In this document: positions 8,322 to 16,293 of the stretch, piece after piece | Position numbering within the stretch: the stretch's first letter is position 1 | Layout of the letters: each line of letters opens with the position of its first letter | DNA from: Ardenticatenaceae bacterium | Lineage (GTDB): Bacteria > Chloroflexota > Anaerolineae > Promineifilales > Promineifilaceae | Assembly: GCA_020634435.1 (NCBI GenBank) | Contig: JACKBS010000004.1 | Coordinates: 620,001-684,000, forward strand | Length of the DNA: 64,000 nucleotides | Reading direction: 5' to 3' | Program-made: the position numbers and the translations under genes | The notes under the pieces: generated by a model | Seen by the model: only the letters and a program-made list of their open reading frames with translations | Databases searched by the model: none | Told to the model about the DNA's origin: nothing

Positions 8322-9158
8322 TTACTTTTCACTCAAAATCGGTGGTCCTTGGGCAATGCGCTCCGCCACAATTTGCCGCACGTCGGCCTTGGGGTCGGTT
8401 TGCCAGCGAGTTTCTAGCCACCAGGTTGCACCTGCTTGTGCAAACGGCCGTACCTTTTCTGCCGCCTCATCCGGTTTGTCCCCTGGCGTTTCCCCTTCTA
8501 CCACAATATCAAATGGCTGATTGGGCTTGTTAGCTTTGATGAAAGATGCCATCTCGGCAACGGCTTCGGGTGTGAGCGGCTGGTGGTTCTTTTCGGCATC
8601 CAGCACGTTGGGCAGCAGGCCGTCGTAGCGCAGGACGCGAGCCATGCTCTTAGGCCAGTTCCACGCGCCAACCATCCAGATGGGAATGCGCGGCTGCTGC
8701 ACGGGCGGCGGTGGTGGGAAAAAGTCGCATTCGGTTACCTGGTAATGCTTGCCATTGTAGCTAAACGGCTGGCCGCGCCACAGTCCGGTGAGGATGTCCA
8801 GCCCTTCGTCCAGCAGTTCGGCACGGGTTTGGCGGTCGGTGACCTCACCAAAAGCGCGGAAGCCAGTGTCCACCGCCCCCAGCCCCACGCCCAAAATGAC
8901 GCGCCCGCCGGTGAGGTTGTCCAGCGTGGCCGTTTCGCTGGCCAGCTTCCAGGGGCGCATCCGCGAAATGGGGGTGATCATCGTGCCCAGGCGGATGCGC
9001 TCGGTGACCATTGCGGCGGCCGTCAGACTGACCCAGGCGTCGATGCCCCAGACCGGTTCCCAGACGAAGATGGCGTCCCAGTTGGCAGATTCGGCCGTTT
9101 TGGCTAATTCGGCCACGGTGCGGGCGTTGCCGCTGGGAATCACAAACCCGTATTTCAT
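8322..9158 (-). CDS. LLM-class flavin-dependent oxidoreductase (F420-type)
   Basis: A luciferase-like TIM-barrel oxidoreductase, 278 aa. Typical features are the N-terminus MKYGFVIPSG, the AIFVWEPVWG region, GTMITPISRMRPWKLA, the flavin-binding DNLTGGRVILGVGLGA, and LTGLWRGQPFSYNGKHY. The family uses F420 or FMN as cofactor. The substrate cannot be read from sequence. The start at 9158 overlaps the stop of the upstream DinB gene by 4 bp (ATGA), so the two are translationally coupled. The 3' end runs into the palindromic repeat at 8302-8335, which supplies the stop codon. Confidence 0.85.
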   Translation of the reverse strand: MKYGFVIPSGNARTVAELAKTAESANWDAIFVWEPVWGIDAWVSLTAAAMVTERIRLGTMITPISRMRPWKLASETATLDNLTGGRVILGVGLGAVDTGFRAFGEVTDRQTRAELLDEGLDILTGLWRGQPFSYNGKHYQVTECDFFPPPPPVQQPRIPIWMVGAWNWPKSMARVLRYDGLLPNVLDAEKNHQPLTPEAVAEMASFIKANKPNQPFDIVVEGETPGDKPDEAAEKVRPFAQAGATWWLETRWQTDPKADVRQIVAERIAQGPPILSEK

Positions 9159-9652
9159 TGGGCTGCTCTTTGTTGGCCGAGGAACAGATGCAGTTGCGCC
9201 GCATGTTCCTGCACGTGGCGCATGGTGTACAGCATCAGTTCGGCAAAAGGCACCTCGCCCCAGGGAAACTGGCAAATCTGGTTGGCCTGCTCTGTGGTGA
9301 GATTGAGAACGGTGTCCTGACAGCGTTGGCGGCAGAGGGCGAGGTAGTTCAGTAGTTCCGCACGAGAATAGGTGCGCGGCAGCACCTCATCGTCATACAT
9401 CTCAACCAAATCGAACGGTTCCGGGGGTGTGAACCCTTCTTCAGACCCAGTGAGATAGAGGTCCAGCCAGAAGAGGGTATGGTAGCCCAAGTACCAAAAC
9501 CTGGCGAAACCAGCCGCGACCCACTGGTCTGCCTCATCGGCCCAGAGCTGTTTTTCCCACAAATTGTCTGGACAGTTTTTGAGCGCGTCACCGAAAGAGT
9601 CGATGGCGATGGCAAACTGTCGCCATAGCATCTCGTTGTTGATAGTGGTCAT
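9155..9652 (-). CDS. DinB-family protein (putative thiol/metal-dependent enzyme)
   Basis: 165 aa from the ATG at 9652, preceded by GGAGG eight bases upstream. A four-helix DinB/YfiT-like fold is suggested by the N-terminal WRQFAIAIDSFGDAL, GYHTLFWLDLYLTG and C-terminal MRHVQEHAAQLHLFLGQ. Histidines in these segments could form the usual metal site. Family members include bacillithiol- or mycothiol-dependent transferases and damage-induced proteins of unknown role. Overlap with the LLM oxidoreductase suggests a shared stress or xenobiotic function (inference). Confidence 0.8.
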   Translation of the reverse strand: MTTINNEMLWRQFAIAIDSFGDALKNCPDNLWEKQLWADEADQWVAAGFARFWYLGYHTLFWLDLYLTGSEEGFTPPEPFDLVEMYDDEVLPRTYSRAELLNYLALCRQRCQDTVLNLTTEQANQICQFPWGEVPFAELMLYTMRHVQEHAAQLHLFLGQQRAAQ

Positions 9653-9795
9653 ATCATTTACCTCCACAAAGTTTGGCAGAGTGTAGCAGAAAATTCCTGA
9701 CATCTTGTGTCGGGTTACGGCCGTTTTTGCGTAAATGCCGTCTGCCGTTTATAGTTTGCTGCAACCTATCCCCCGCATTGAGCAGGAGTGTGGAC

Positions 9796-11646
9796 TTGCC
9801 CAAGGCAGAAGAAGTGACCCAGCCAAACCAAAAAAGTTTATTCGCTCAGCTGAATGAGCATTTTAGCCTTGATGAGCTGCGCGAGCTTTGTTTTGAGTTG
9901 GGGATTGATCCCGAAGGGCTGGACCTGCGGCGCAAAGGGTCATTTCTGGTGGATTTGCTGCGTACCTGTGAGCAGCGTGGTTTGCTGCCCAATTTGGTCC
10001 AGGCGGTTGTGGCGAAACGGCCGTTTCTCAGCGACCTGACCGCTCTTCAATCCGTAGACCTGGGCTTGCCTGAGCCACCCTTTTGGCAGCGCCCCGCCTT
10101 TTTTATCCCCGTAGGCATTTTGATCATTCTCACCATTGTTACGACGTTGGTGGTTAATTTTGGCGGCGACAATTTTATTGCCAGCCGAATACTCCCGCCG
10201 ACACCGACGGCTACCGCTACGCCACTGCCCACGATGACCCCGACACCTACGGCGACTCCACTGCCAATTGCCGTGGCTCAGCCTGGTGAACAGCTCATCG
10301 TGATCGCTACCTTCGCTCGCGCCGAGGGGGTGGCGGACGCTCAGGCCCAGGCGGAAATTCAGCGCGGTATTCAAGCAGCTGCGGCTGAACTTGATTTTGC
10401 CAGCCTGCGCGTAGAAGTGGTGCCCGATGTGTTGCCAAGTGATGATCGTCCAGGCGCAGCGGCGCTGGCGGAGTTGTATGGGGCAAGTATGGTCATTTGG
10501 GGGTCAGAAACGGCCGTACGCATCACCACAAATTTTCTGAACGTGAGTGAGGCCCCCTATGAAAGCGGTGATGTGCAGGTTAGCGTGGTGCGCCCCGATG
10601 CCTATGTGCAGTTTATCACCGAAGATTTGCCGAGTCAGTTTGTCTTTTTGTCCCTGTTTGCCATCGGGCAGTCTTATTATGCAAAGGGTGCCTACGATGA
10701 GGCGATAGCGGCCATAGAAACGGCCGTTGCCAACGTCACAAATCCCGATACGGTCGCCAACGAGGTGGGGCAGGCGTACTTTCGCCTCGGCTGGCTCTAT
10801 CATGAGCCAAAGGCCGATCTTGTATCGGCGGCGGCAGCCTACGATCAGGCCATTGCCCTAAACGACGCTGATTTCAAAGCTTACTTCAATCGGGGCCTTA
10901 TTTTCCAGAAAAATGACCAGGATGCGCAGGCAGAAGCGTATTTCACGACCGTGATCGCTCTGGTGCCTGATCGGCTGGATGCTTACGTGAGCCGAGCTTT
11001 GTCGCGCGGCAAGTTGGGCGATTTTGATGGTGCGCTGACTGATTGCAATTATGCCATAGAGCAGGACCCTGCGTTTGCCAAAGCGTACAATAACCGGGCT
11101 ATCATTTATGGCGAGATGGGGCAAATCAAAAATGCAGTAGCTGATTACGAAACAGCTCTCAAAATCATGCCCGATTTTGCGGTTGCCTATTTCAACCGGG
11201 CCGTTTTGTACAGCAACATCGGCGAGTTTGAGAAATCGCTGGAGGATATTGAGACAGCGATCCGCATCAATCCACTTGACCCGGATTTGTACTTGCTGCG
11301 CGGGTTTGTGCATGACGATTTGGGTGAGTATGAAACGGCCGTTGCCGATTACACCGAGTCGTTGCGTCTGAACCCTAACCAAGCGGAGGCGTACACCAAT
11401 CGGGGCGACGCCTACAAGGATTTGGGCGAAATCGAAGCCGCGATACAGGATTACACCACCGCCATCGAGTTGGACCCCACCGACTATTATCCGCGGGTGC
11501 AGCGAGGAGCTCTGTATTTAGACTTGCTGGACATTGAAGCGGCGTTGGCTGATTTTCAAACGAGTTTACCCATGATTGATGATGCCGAAACGGCCGAAAT
11601 TGTTCAGGCTATCATTAACGAAATTGAAACATTTTTAGACAATTGA
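9796..11646 (+). CDS. Membrane protein with EAD-like N-terminus and TPR repeats
   Basis: About 616 aa if started at TTG 9796, seven bases after AGGAG (9784-9788). A GTG at 9790 is the alternative, and no ATG is available. Residues about 15-75 (LFAQLNEHFSLDELRELCFELGID, with GLLPNLVQAV) resemble an effector-associated domain of the EAD7 type, known from bacterial NACHT, CHAT and TIR conflict proteins. One transmembrane helix (about 101-122) and a Pro/Thr-rich linker follow. An extracytoplasmic alpha/beta region (LIVIATFARAEG, about 165-285) precedes at least seven TPRs to the end. It is probably a signalling or assembly scaffold across the membrane. Function unknown. Confidence 0.7.
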   Translation: MPKAEEVTQPNQKSLFAQLNEHFSLDELRELCFELGIDPEGLDLRRKGSFLVDLLRTCEQRGLLPNLVQAVVAKRPFLSDLTALQSVDLGLPEPPFWQRPAFFIPVGILIILTIVTTLVVNFGGDNFIASRILPPTPTATATPLPTMTPTPTATPLPIAVAQPGEQLIVIATFARAEGVADAQAQAEIQRGIQAAAAELDFASLRVEVVPDVLPSDDRPGAAALAELYGASMVIWGSETAVRITTNFLNVSEAPYESGDVQVSVVRPDAYVQFITEDLPSQFVFLSLFAIGQSYYAKGAYDEAIAAIETAVANVTNPDTVANEVGQAYFRLGWLYHEPKADLVSAAAAYDQAIALNDADFKAYFNRGLIFQKNDQDAQAEAYFTTVIALVPDRLDAYVSRALSRGKLGDFDGALTDCNYAIEQDPAFAKAYNNRAIIYGEMGQIKNAVADYETALKIMPDFAVAYFNRAVLYSNIGEFEKSLEDIETAIRINPLDPDLYLLRGFVHDDLGEYETAVADYTESLRLNPNQAEAYTNRGDAYKDLGEIEAAIQDYTTAIELDPTDYYPRVQRGALYLDLLDIEAALADFQTSLPMIDDAETAEIVQAIINEIETFLDN

Positions 11647-11654
11647 GAGGAACT

Positions 11655-12434
11655 ATGAGCAAGCAGCCAGATTTCGATCTTACCGGAAAAGTAGCGCTGA
11701 TCACTGGCGCCTCACGCGGCATCGGCCAGGCCATTGCTGAGGCGTATGCCGCTGCCGGGGCGAAGGTGGTGTTGGCCAGCCGCAAGCAGGAATCGCTGGA
11801 TGAGGTGGCGGAAATTATCCGCAGCAATGGGGGCGAAGCGCTGCCCATCGCCGCCCACACGGGCGACGATGACGCCGTGAATGAGCTGGTGGCCAAAGCA
11901 ACCGAGGCGTACGGCGGTATCGACATTGCCGTGAACAACGCGGCCACCAACCCTCACTTTGGCCCGGTGATGACCGCCGATGAGAGCCATTGGGACAAAA
12001 TTATGGACGTGAACGTCAAGGGCTATTTTCGCGTGGCCAAGGGGTGTGTGCCCAGCATGAAGGCGCGCGGTGGCGGCAAAATCATCAACATTGCCTCAAT
12101 TGCCGGTTTGGCACCGCAGCCGGGGATGGGCGTGTACTGCGTGAGCAAAGCGGCCGTTCTCATGCTTACCCAAGTGTTGGCGGCAGAATTGGCGGCGGAC
12201 AATATTCAGGTCAACGCCATCGCCCCCGGCTTCATCAAAACGAAATTTAGCGCCGCCATCTGGAGCAATCCGCTCATCAACGAGGCCGTCATGAAGCAAA
12301 TCCCCCAGGGCCGCATGGCCGAGCCAGAAGAGCTGACCGGCATGGCGCTTTACCTCGCCTCCGGTGCGTCCAGCTTCACCACCGGCGCGACGATGTTGAT
12401 TGATGGTGGGCAGTTTATTGGCAACGCGCTGTAG
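11655..12434 (+). CDS. SDR-family oxidoreductase
   Basis: A classical short-chain dehydrogenase/reductase, 259 aa. It has the cofactor motif TGASRGIG (about 17-24), NNAA, a Ser in NIASIAG and the catalytic YCVSK (about 160-164). The ATG at 11655 is preceded by GAGAGGAA. The start lies nine bases after the TPR gene's stop. The stop codon TAG is part of the palindrome at 12431-12459. The position just before an acyl-CoA dehydrogenase and an APH-like kinase suggests a role in hydroxy- or oxo-acyl metabolism (inference). Confidence 0.85.
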   Translation: MSKQPDFDLTGKVALITGASRGIGQAIAEAYAAAGAKVVLASRKQESLDEVAEIIRSNGGEALPIAAHTGDDDAVNELVAKATEAYGGIDIAVNNAATNPHFGPVMTADESHWDKIMDVNVKGYFRVAKGCVPSMKARGGGKIINIASIAGLAPQPGMGVYCVSKAAVLMLTQVLAAELAADNIQVNAIAPGFIKTKFSAAIWSNPLINEAVMKQIPQGRMAEPEELTGMALYLASGASSFTTGATMLIDGGQFIGNAL

Positions 12435-12459
12435 AGACGTTGCATTGCAACGTCTCTAC
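12431..12459. repeat. Near-perfect palindrome GTAGAGACGTTGCA that ends the SDR gene
   Basis: Two 14-bp arms, GTAGAGACGTTGCA (12431-12444) and TGCAACGTCTCTAC (12446-12459), flank a single base. The TAG stop of the preceding SDR lies within the first arm. The element resembles small palindromic repeats known from several cyanobacteria and other environmental bacteria. It lies 20 bp before the next gene. Confidence 0.85.
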
Positions 12460-12478
12460 GACACAAAAGGATTTTAAC

Positions 12479-13666
12479 GTGTTCGATATTTCCCCTGAAC
12501 TCAAGAAAAATTTAGCCACCGCGCGCGAATTTGTGCGTGAAGAGTTGATGCCTTTGGAACTGGATTTTCTGGCCAAAGGGTTTAACGCCATGGAGCCTGT
12601 TTTGCAGCAGAAGCGGCAGCGGGTGAAGGAGCTTGGTCTTTGGCTGCCGCAGGTTTCCAAAGAATATGGCGGCATGGGGCTGAGCCTGTTTGAGCATGGC
12701 CTGATGAGCCAGGAACTGGGCCAGACGCCCATTGGCCATTTTGTGTTTAACTGCCAGGCACCCGATTCTGGCAACATGGAAATCCTCATTGACCACGGCA
12801 CGACGGAGCAGAAGGAAAAGTATTTGATGCCGCTGCTGCGAGGTGAAATTCGCAGCTGCTTTTCGATGACGGAACCGGAACATGCTGGCTCGAACCCGAC
12901 GATGATGAGCACAACGGCCGTTCGCGAAGGCGACAGCTACATCATCGACGGCCACAAATGGTTCACCAGCTCGGCCGATGGCGCGGCGTTTGCCGTGGTC
13001 ATGGCCATTACCAACCCGGAAGCCAGCCGTCATGCCCGCGCCAGCCAGATCATCGTGCCGCTGGATACGCTGGGCTTTACCTTGGTGCGCAACATTCCGG
13101 TGATGGGTGAGGCGGGTGAAGGCTGGGCCAGCCATGCCGAGGTGCGCTATGAAGATGTGCAGGTGCCGCTGACCAATGTGCTGGGCAAAGAAGGTGAAGG
13201 GTTTGCCATCGCGCAGGAGCGGTTGGGGCCGGGGCGCATTCATCACTGTATGCGCTGGATTGGCATTAGCGAGCGGGCGTTGGAGTTGATGTGCCGCTAT
13301 GCTTTGAAGCGAGAGGTGGCTCCGGGACGGCCGTTGGCGGGTCAGCAAACCATCCAAAATTGGGTGGCCGAAAGCCGCGCCGAGATCAACGCTGCCCGCC
13401 TAATGGTGCTGGCGACTGCCAAGCGCATCGACGAAGAGGGGCAGTACGCCGCCCGCGACGACATTTCGCTGATCAAATTCCATGTGGCGAATGTGCTGCA
13501 AGCGGTGCTGGATTGCGCCATCCAGGTGCACGGTGGCCTGGGTATGACCGATGACACGCCGCTGGCCTACTGGTTCCGCCACGAACGCGCTGCCCGCATC
13601 TACGACGGCCCGGATGAGGTGCATAAATGGTCAGTGGCCCGGCGAATTTTTGCACAGTACCAGTAA
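12479..13666 (+). CDS. Acyl-CoA dehydrogenase (ACAD10/11-like)
   Basis: A FAD-dependent acyl-CoA alpha,beta-dehydrogenase, 395 aa. The start is GTG 12479 with AAAGG eight bases upstream. Motifs include SMTEPEHAGSNP (FAD/substrate site), GHKWFTSSADGA, QVHGGLGMTDDTPLAYWFR and the C-terminal IYDGPDEVHKW. The YDGPDEVH form is typical of the ACAD10/11 branch. Relatives in that branch act with a fused or neighbouring APH-like kinase on 4-hydroxyacyl-CoAs, and such a kinase is encoded at 14744-15790. The interruption by a Fic gene is unusual. Confidence 0.85.
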   Translation: MFDISPELKKNLATAREFVREELMPLELDFLAKGFNAMEPVLQQKRQRVKELGLWLPQVSKEYGGMGLSLFEHGLMSQELGQTPIGHFVFNCQAPDSGNMEILIDHGTTEQKEKYLMPLLRGEIRSCFSMTEPEHAGSNPTMMSTTAVREGDSYIIDGHKWFTSSADGAAFAVVMAITNPEASRHARASQIIVPLDTLGFTLVRNIPVMGEAGEGWASHAEVRYEDVQVPLTNVLGKEGEGFAIAQERLGPGRIHHCMRWIGISERALELMCRYALKREVAPGRPLAGQQTIQNWVAESRAEINAARLMVLATAKRIDEEGQYAARDDISLIKFHVANVLQAVLDCAIQVHGGLGMTDDTPLAYWFRHERAARIYDGPDEVHKWSVARRIFAQYQ

Positions 13667-13677
13667 TCAGTAGCGAA

Positions 13678-13706
13678 TCGTCTAAAAATCGTCTAAAATT
13701 AGACGA
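13678..13706. promoter_or_regulatory. TCGTCTAA repeat/palindrome upstream of fic, candidate operator
   Basis: TCGTCTAA at 13678-13685 is repeated as an 18-bp palindrome, TCGTCTAA-AA-TTAGACGA with shared central bases, at 13689-13706. It ends five bases before the fic ATG at 13712. Its position over the likely translation-initiation region and the C-terminal winged helix of the Fic protein suggest autoregulation. It could instead be a small intergenic repeat. Confidence 0.45.
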
Positions 13707-13711
13707 AAACT

Positions 13712-14740
13712 ATGTTTGAACCAACTTATCATATTTCACCTTTTCTCTTGGAGCGTATTAAAGAAATCACGCTGCTGGTGCATACCTTAAACCAGCGGCT
13801 GATCTCTGAATTAGTCTTGGTGCAAATGCAAGCTGAAGCGAGGGCCTTTTCCACGTACTCATCAACTAGCATTGAAGGAAACCCGTTACCGCTGACGCAA
13901 GTGAAGCAGTTGCTAAAAAGCCAGCCGAAACAACTGCGCGATAGCGAACGGGAAGTAGTGAATTACAATCAAGTGCTCACCTGGATGAATACCGAGCCAG
14001 ACAAAGCGTTAACGTTAGATCTGCTGCTAACTATTCATGCAGGTGTTGTCGATGGTTTACTACCAGCCCATCAGACTGGGAGACTCCGACAGGAGCCGGT
14101 CATAGTGCATGAGCCGCGTAGTGGCGAGGTGGTTTATTTACCTCCAGATCATGGTGATGTACCGGAGCTTATGGCCGATTTGCTCTATTTTGTGCAAGAA
14201 AATCAGGGGGTGTTAGACCCGATTCTTCTGGCTGGTCTGTTACATAAGCAGTTGGTGGTGATTCATCCGTTTGTAGACGGAAACGGCCGTACCACCCGCC
14301 TGGCCACAAAACTACTTCTTGCTGGGCTAGGTCTCAATACCTTCAACCTGTTCAGCTTTGAGAATTACTACAACCAAAATGTAACGCGTTATTTTCAGAA
14401 TGTGGGTTTATTTGGTAACTACTACGATATGGTAGGAAACCTGGATTTTACGCCTTGGCTGGAATATTTTGCCGAGGGTATTCTGGATGAACTGCTTCGT
14501 GTACAAAAACAAATCGAAGCTAATTTGGCAACACCAGACACCACGTTAAAACCATACCATGAAGCTATTTTGAACCACATTGATGAACATGGCTTTATCA
14601 CTGACAAGGATTATGCCAAAATCACAGAGCGAGCAAAGGCGACACGCGCTTTGGACTTTAAGTTTTTGCTAGAGTTGGGTTTAATCGAACGAAAAGGGCG
14701 GGGACGTGGTATTTATTATCAACGTGTAGCCGGAAGTTAA
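13712..14740 (+). CDS. Fic-family protein (predicted AMP-transferase) with C-terminal winged helix
   Basis: 342 aa. The catalytic Fic motif HPFVDGNGRTTR lies at about residues 185-196 and is complete. An inhibitory-helix motif, STSIEGN, at about 49-55 places it in the class with an N-terminal autoinhibitory helix, so AMPylation should be restrained until released. A C-terminal winged-helix-like segment (HIDEHGFITDKDYAKI, then FLLELGLIERKGRG) suggests DNA binding. There is no strong Shine-Dalgarno. It lies between the acyl-CoA dehydrogenase and its probable kinase partner, three bases from the latter, and so may be a later insertion. Targets are unknown. Confidence 0.85.
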   Translation: MFEPTYHISPFLLERIKEITLLVHTLNQRLISELVLVQMQAEARAFSTYSSTSIEGNPLPLTQVKQLLKSQPKQLRDSEREVVNYNQVLTWMNTEPDKALTLDLLLTIHAGVVDGLLPAHQTGRLRQEPVIVHEPRSGEVVYLPPDHGDVPELMADLLYFVQENQGVLDPILLAGLLHKQLVVIHPFVDGNGRTTRLATKLLLAGLGLNTFNLFSFENYYNQNVTRYFQNVGLFGNYYDMVGNLDFTPWLEYFAEGILDELLRVQKQIEANLATPDTTLKPYHEAILNHIDEHGFITDKDYAKITERAKATRALDFKFLLELGLIERKGRGRGIYYQRVAGS

Positions 14741-14743
14741 GAT

Positions 14744-15790
14744 ATGAAAGACACCATTGAAGTGCGACCGGATGAGCAGTTTGATGAGGCACGATTGGCC
14801 GATTACCTGCGGGGTAAGCTGCCGGGTAGCGAAAACCAGTTGCGCGTGCGGCAGTTTGGCGGTGGCGCGGCCAATTTGACTTACCTGCTGGATTACGGCA
14901 GCCACGAATATGTTTTACGCCGTCCGCCGCTAGGGCCGGTGGCCAAATCGGCACACGATATGGGGCGCGAGTACAAAGTGCTCTCGGTGCTGCATCAGGC
15001 GCTGCCCTTCGCGCCGCGCGCATTTTTGTACTGCGACGATCCGGCGCTCATCGGAGCCGACTTTTTTGTGATGGAGCGGCGCAAGGGCGTGGTGGTGCGC
15101 CGCAAAATTCCACCGCAGTTTGCCGAGACGCCCGATGCGCCGCGCCGCATGAGTGAAGCGATGGTCGATGCGTTGGCGGCGCTCCACGCGGTGGATTACG
15201 CGGCGCTGGGCCTGAGTGATTTGGGCAAGCCAGAAGGGTTTATCGAGCGACAGGTGGAAGGGTGGTACAAGCGGTGGCACGCGGCCAAAGAGGCAGATTT
15301 GCCGGAGATGGATGCGGTTTATGAGTGGCTAAAAGCGAATTTGCCAACTTCGTCTGATGTTTCGCTGGTGCATAACGATTACAAGCTGGACAACGTGATG
15401 CTGGCCGAGGATGATCCGGGGCAGTTGGTGGCGATTTTTGATTGGGACATGTGCACGCTGGGCGATCCGATGTCTGATTTGGGGGCGCTGCTGTGCTACT
15501 GGACAGAGCCGACGGACGCGCCGTACTTCCAGCAGATGGCGATGATGCCCACCGGCGATTTGGGTTTTTTGACCCGACGGGAATTGGTAGAACGGTATGC
15601 GCAGAAAAGCGGCCGTTCCGTCCACAATATTAGTTTTTATCACACGCTGGGGCTGTTTCGCCTGGTGGTGATCATCGCCCAGATTTACATTCGTTATGCT
15701 CGTGGGCAAACGCAAGATGTTCGCTTTGCCGCCTTTGGCCCGATGATTCCGCTGATGGCGAAAGCGGCCGTTTCGGTGATGGAAAGTTAA
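14744..15790 (+). CDS. APH-like phosphotransferase (ACAD10/11 kinase-domain homologue)
   Basis: 348 aa with an aminoglycoside-phosphotransferase/choline-kinase fold. An N-terminal Gly-rich segment, QFGGGAANLTYLL, and VLRRPP form the nucleotide site. The catalytic loop is HNDYKLDNVM (about 209-218), and the metal-binding IFDWDM is near 231-236. It is closest in pattern to the kinase half of ACAD10/11, which phosphorylates the 4-hydroxyl of acyl-CoAs before elimination and reduction. The acyl-CoA dehydrogenase at 12479-13666 is the likely partner. The start follows the fic stop by three bases, so the two are probably co-transcribed. Confidence 0.8.
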   Translation: MKDTIEVRPDEQFDEARLADYLRGKLPGSENQLRVRQFGGGAANLTYLLDYGSHEYVLRRPPLGPVAKSAHDMGREYKVLSVLHQALPFAPRAFLYCDDPALIGADFFVMERRKGVVVRRKIPPQFAETPDAPRRMSEAMVDALAALHAVDYAALGLSDLGKPEGFIERQVEGWYKRWHAAKEADLPEMDAVYEWLKANLPTSSDVSLVHNDYKLDNVMLAEDDPGQLVAIFDWDMCTLGDPMSDLGALLCYWTEPTDAPYFQQMAMMPTGDLGFLTRRELVERYAQKSGRSVHNISFYHTLGLFRLVVIIAQIYIRYARGQTQDVRFAAFGPMIPLMAKAAVSVMES

Positions 15791-15793
15791 TTT

Positions 15794-15845
15794 GCCACAG
15801 AGCATATAGAGATTTTTCTCTTGTTTCTCTTTACCCTCTGTGGCC
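15794..15845. repeat. Intergenic inverted repeat, GCCACAGAG family
   Basis: GCCACAGAG (15794-15802) and CTCTGTGGCC (15836-15845) form the arms of a hairpin with internal AGAGA/TCTCT pairs. The same family occurs at 41161-41232, and a related fragment is inside a coding sequence at 36160-36205. It starts four bases after the kinase stop codon and may act as a transcription terminator. Confidence 0.75.
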
Positions 15846-15855
15846 AAAAAATTTT

Positions 15856-16293
15856 ATGCCCGCATTCTTTATTTATCTTATTCGCCTGGTACGGGGCATT
15901 CGCGACGGATTGAAAGAGCCGGAGTTTCGCGGGCTGTTTTGGTCTGTGCTGCTGATTTTGCTGACCGGCACCTGGTTTTATCATCAAGTGGAGGGTTGGG
16001 GTTGGTTAGATTCTTTATACTTTAGCGTCATTACTCTCACCACGGTGGGTTACGGCGATTTTTCTCCGCAAACGGCCGTTGGCAAAATCTTCACCATCAT
16101 TTATATCGTTATTGGTTTAGGCATTTTATCAAGTTTCATTTTGCTCCTGGCCGATTTTCAACGTCGTGAGCCGAGCGGTTTGTGGCAGCGCATGACGGGG
16201 CAGGGGAAACGGCCGTTAGCAGACCAATCTCCCGCACAAGACGGGCTCCCATCAGATGGAGAGGAGGATTCTCATGCCGCAAATTCGGGTTAA
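15856..16293 (+). CDS. Two-TM potassium-channel-like protein
   Basis: 145 aa. Two hydrophobic helices (about 26-44 and 78-101) flank a pore loop with the selectivity filter TVGYGD (about 63-68), the signature of K+ channels. The C-terminal 45 residues are hydrophilic and lack a recognisable RCK domain, so gating is unclear. The ATG at 15856 has no Shine-Dalgarno and follows the hairpin repeat. The 3' end overlaps the start of the next gene by 20 bp. Confidence 0.85.
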   Translation: MPAFFIYLIRLVRGIRDGLKEPEFRGLFWSVLLILLTGTWFYHQVEGWGWLDSLYFSVITLTTVGYGDFSPQTAVGKIFTIIYIVIGLGILSSFILLLADFQRREPSGLWQRMTGQGKRPLADQSPAQDGLPSDGEEDSHAANSG

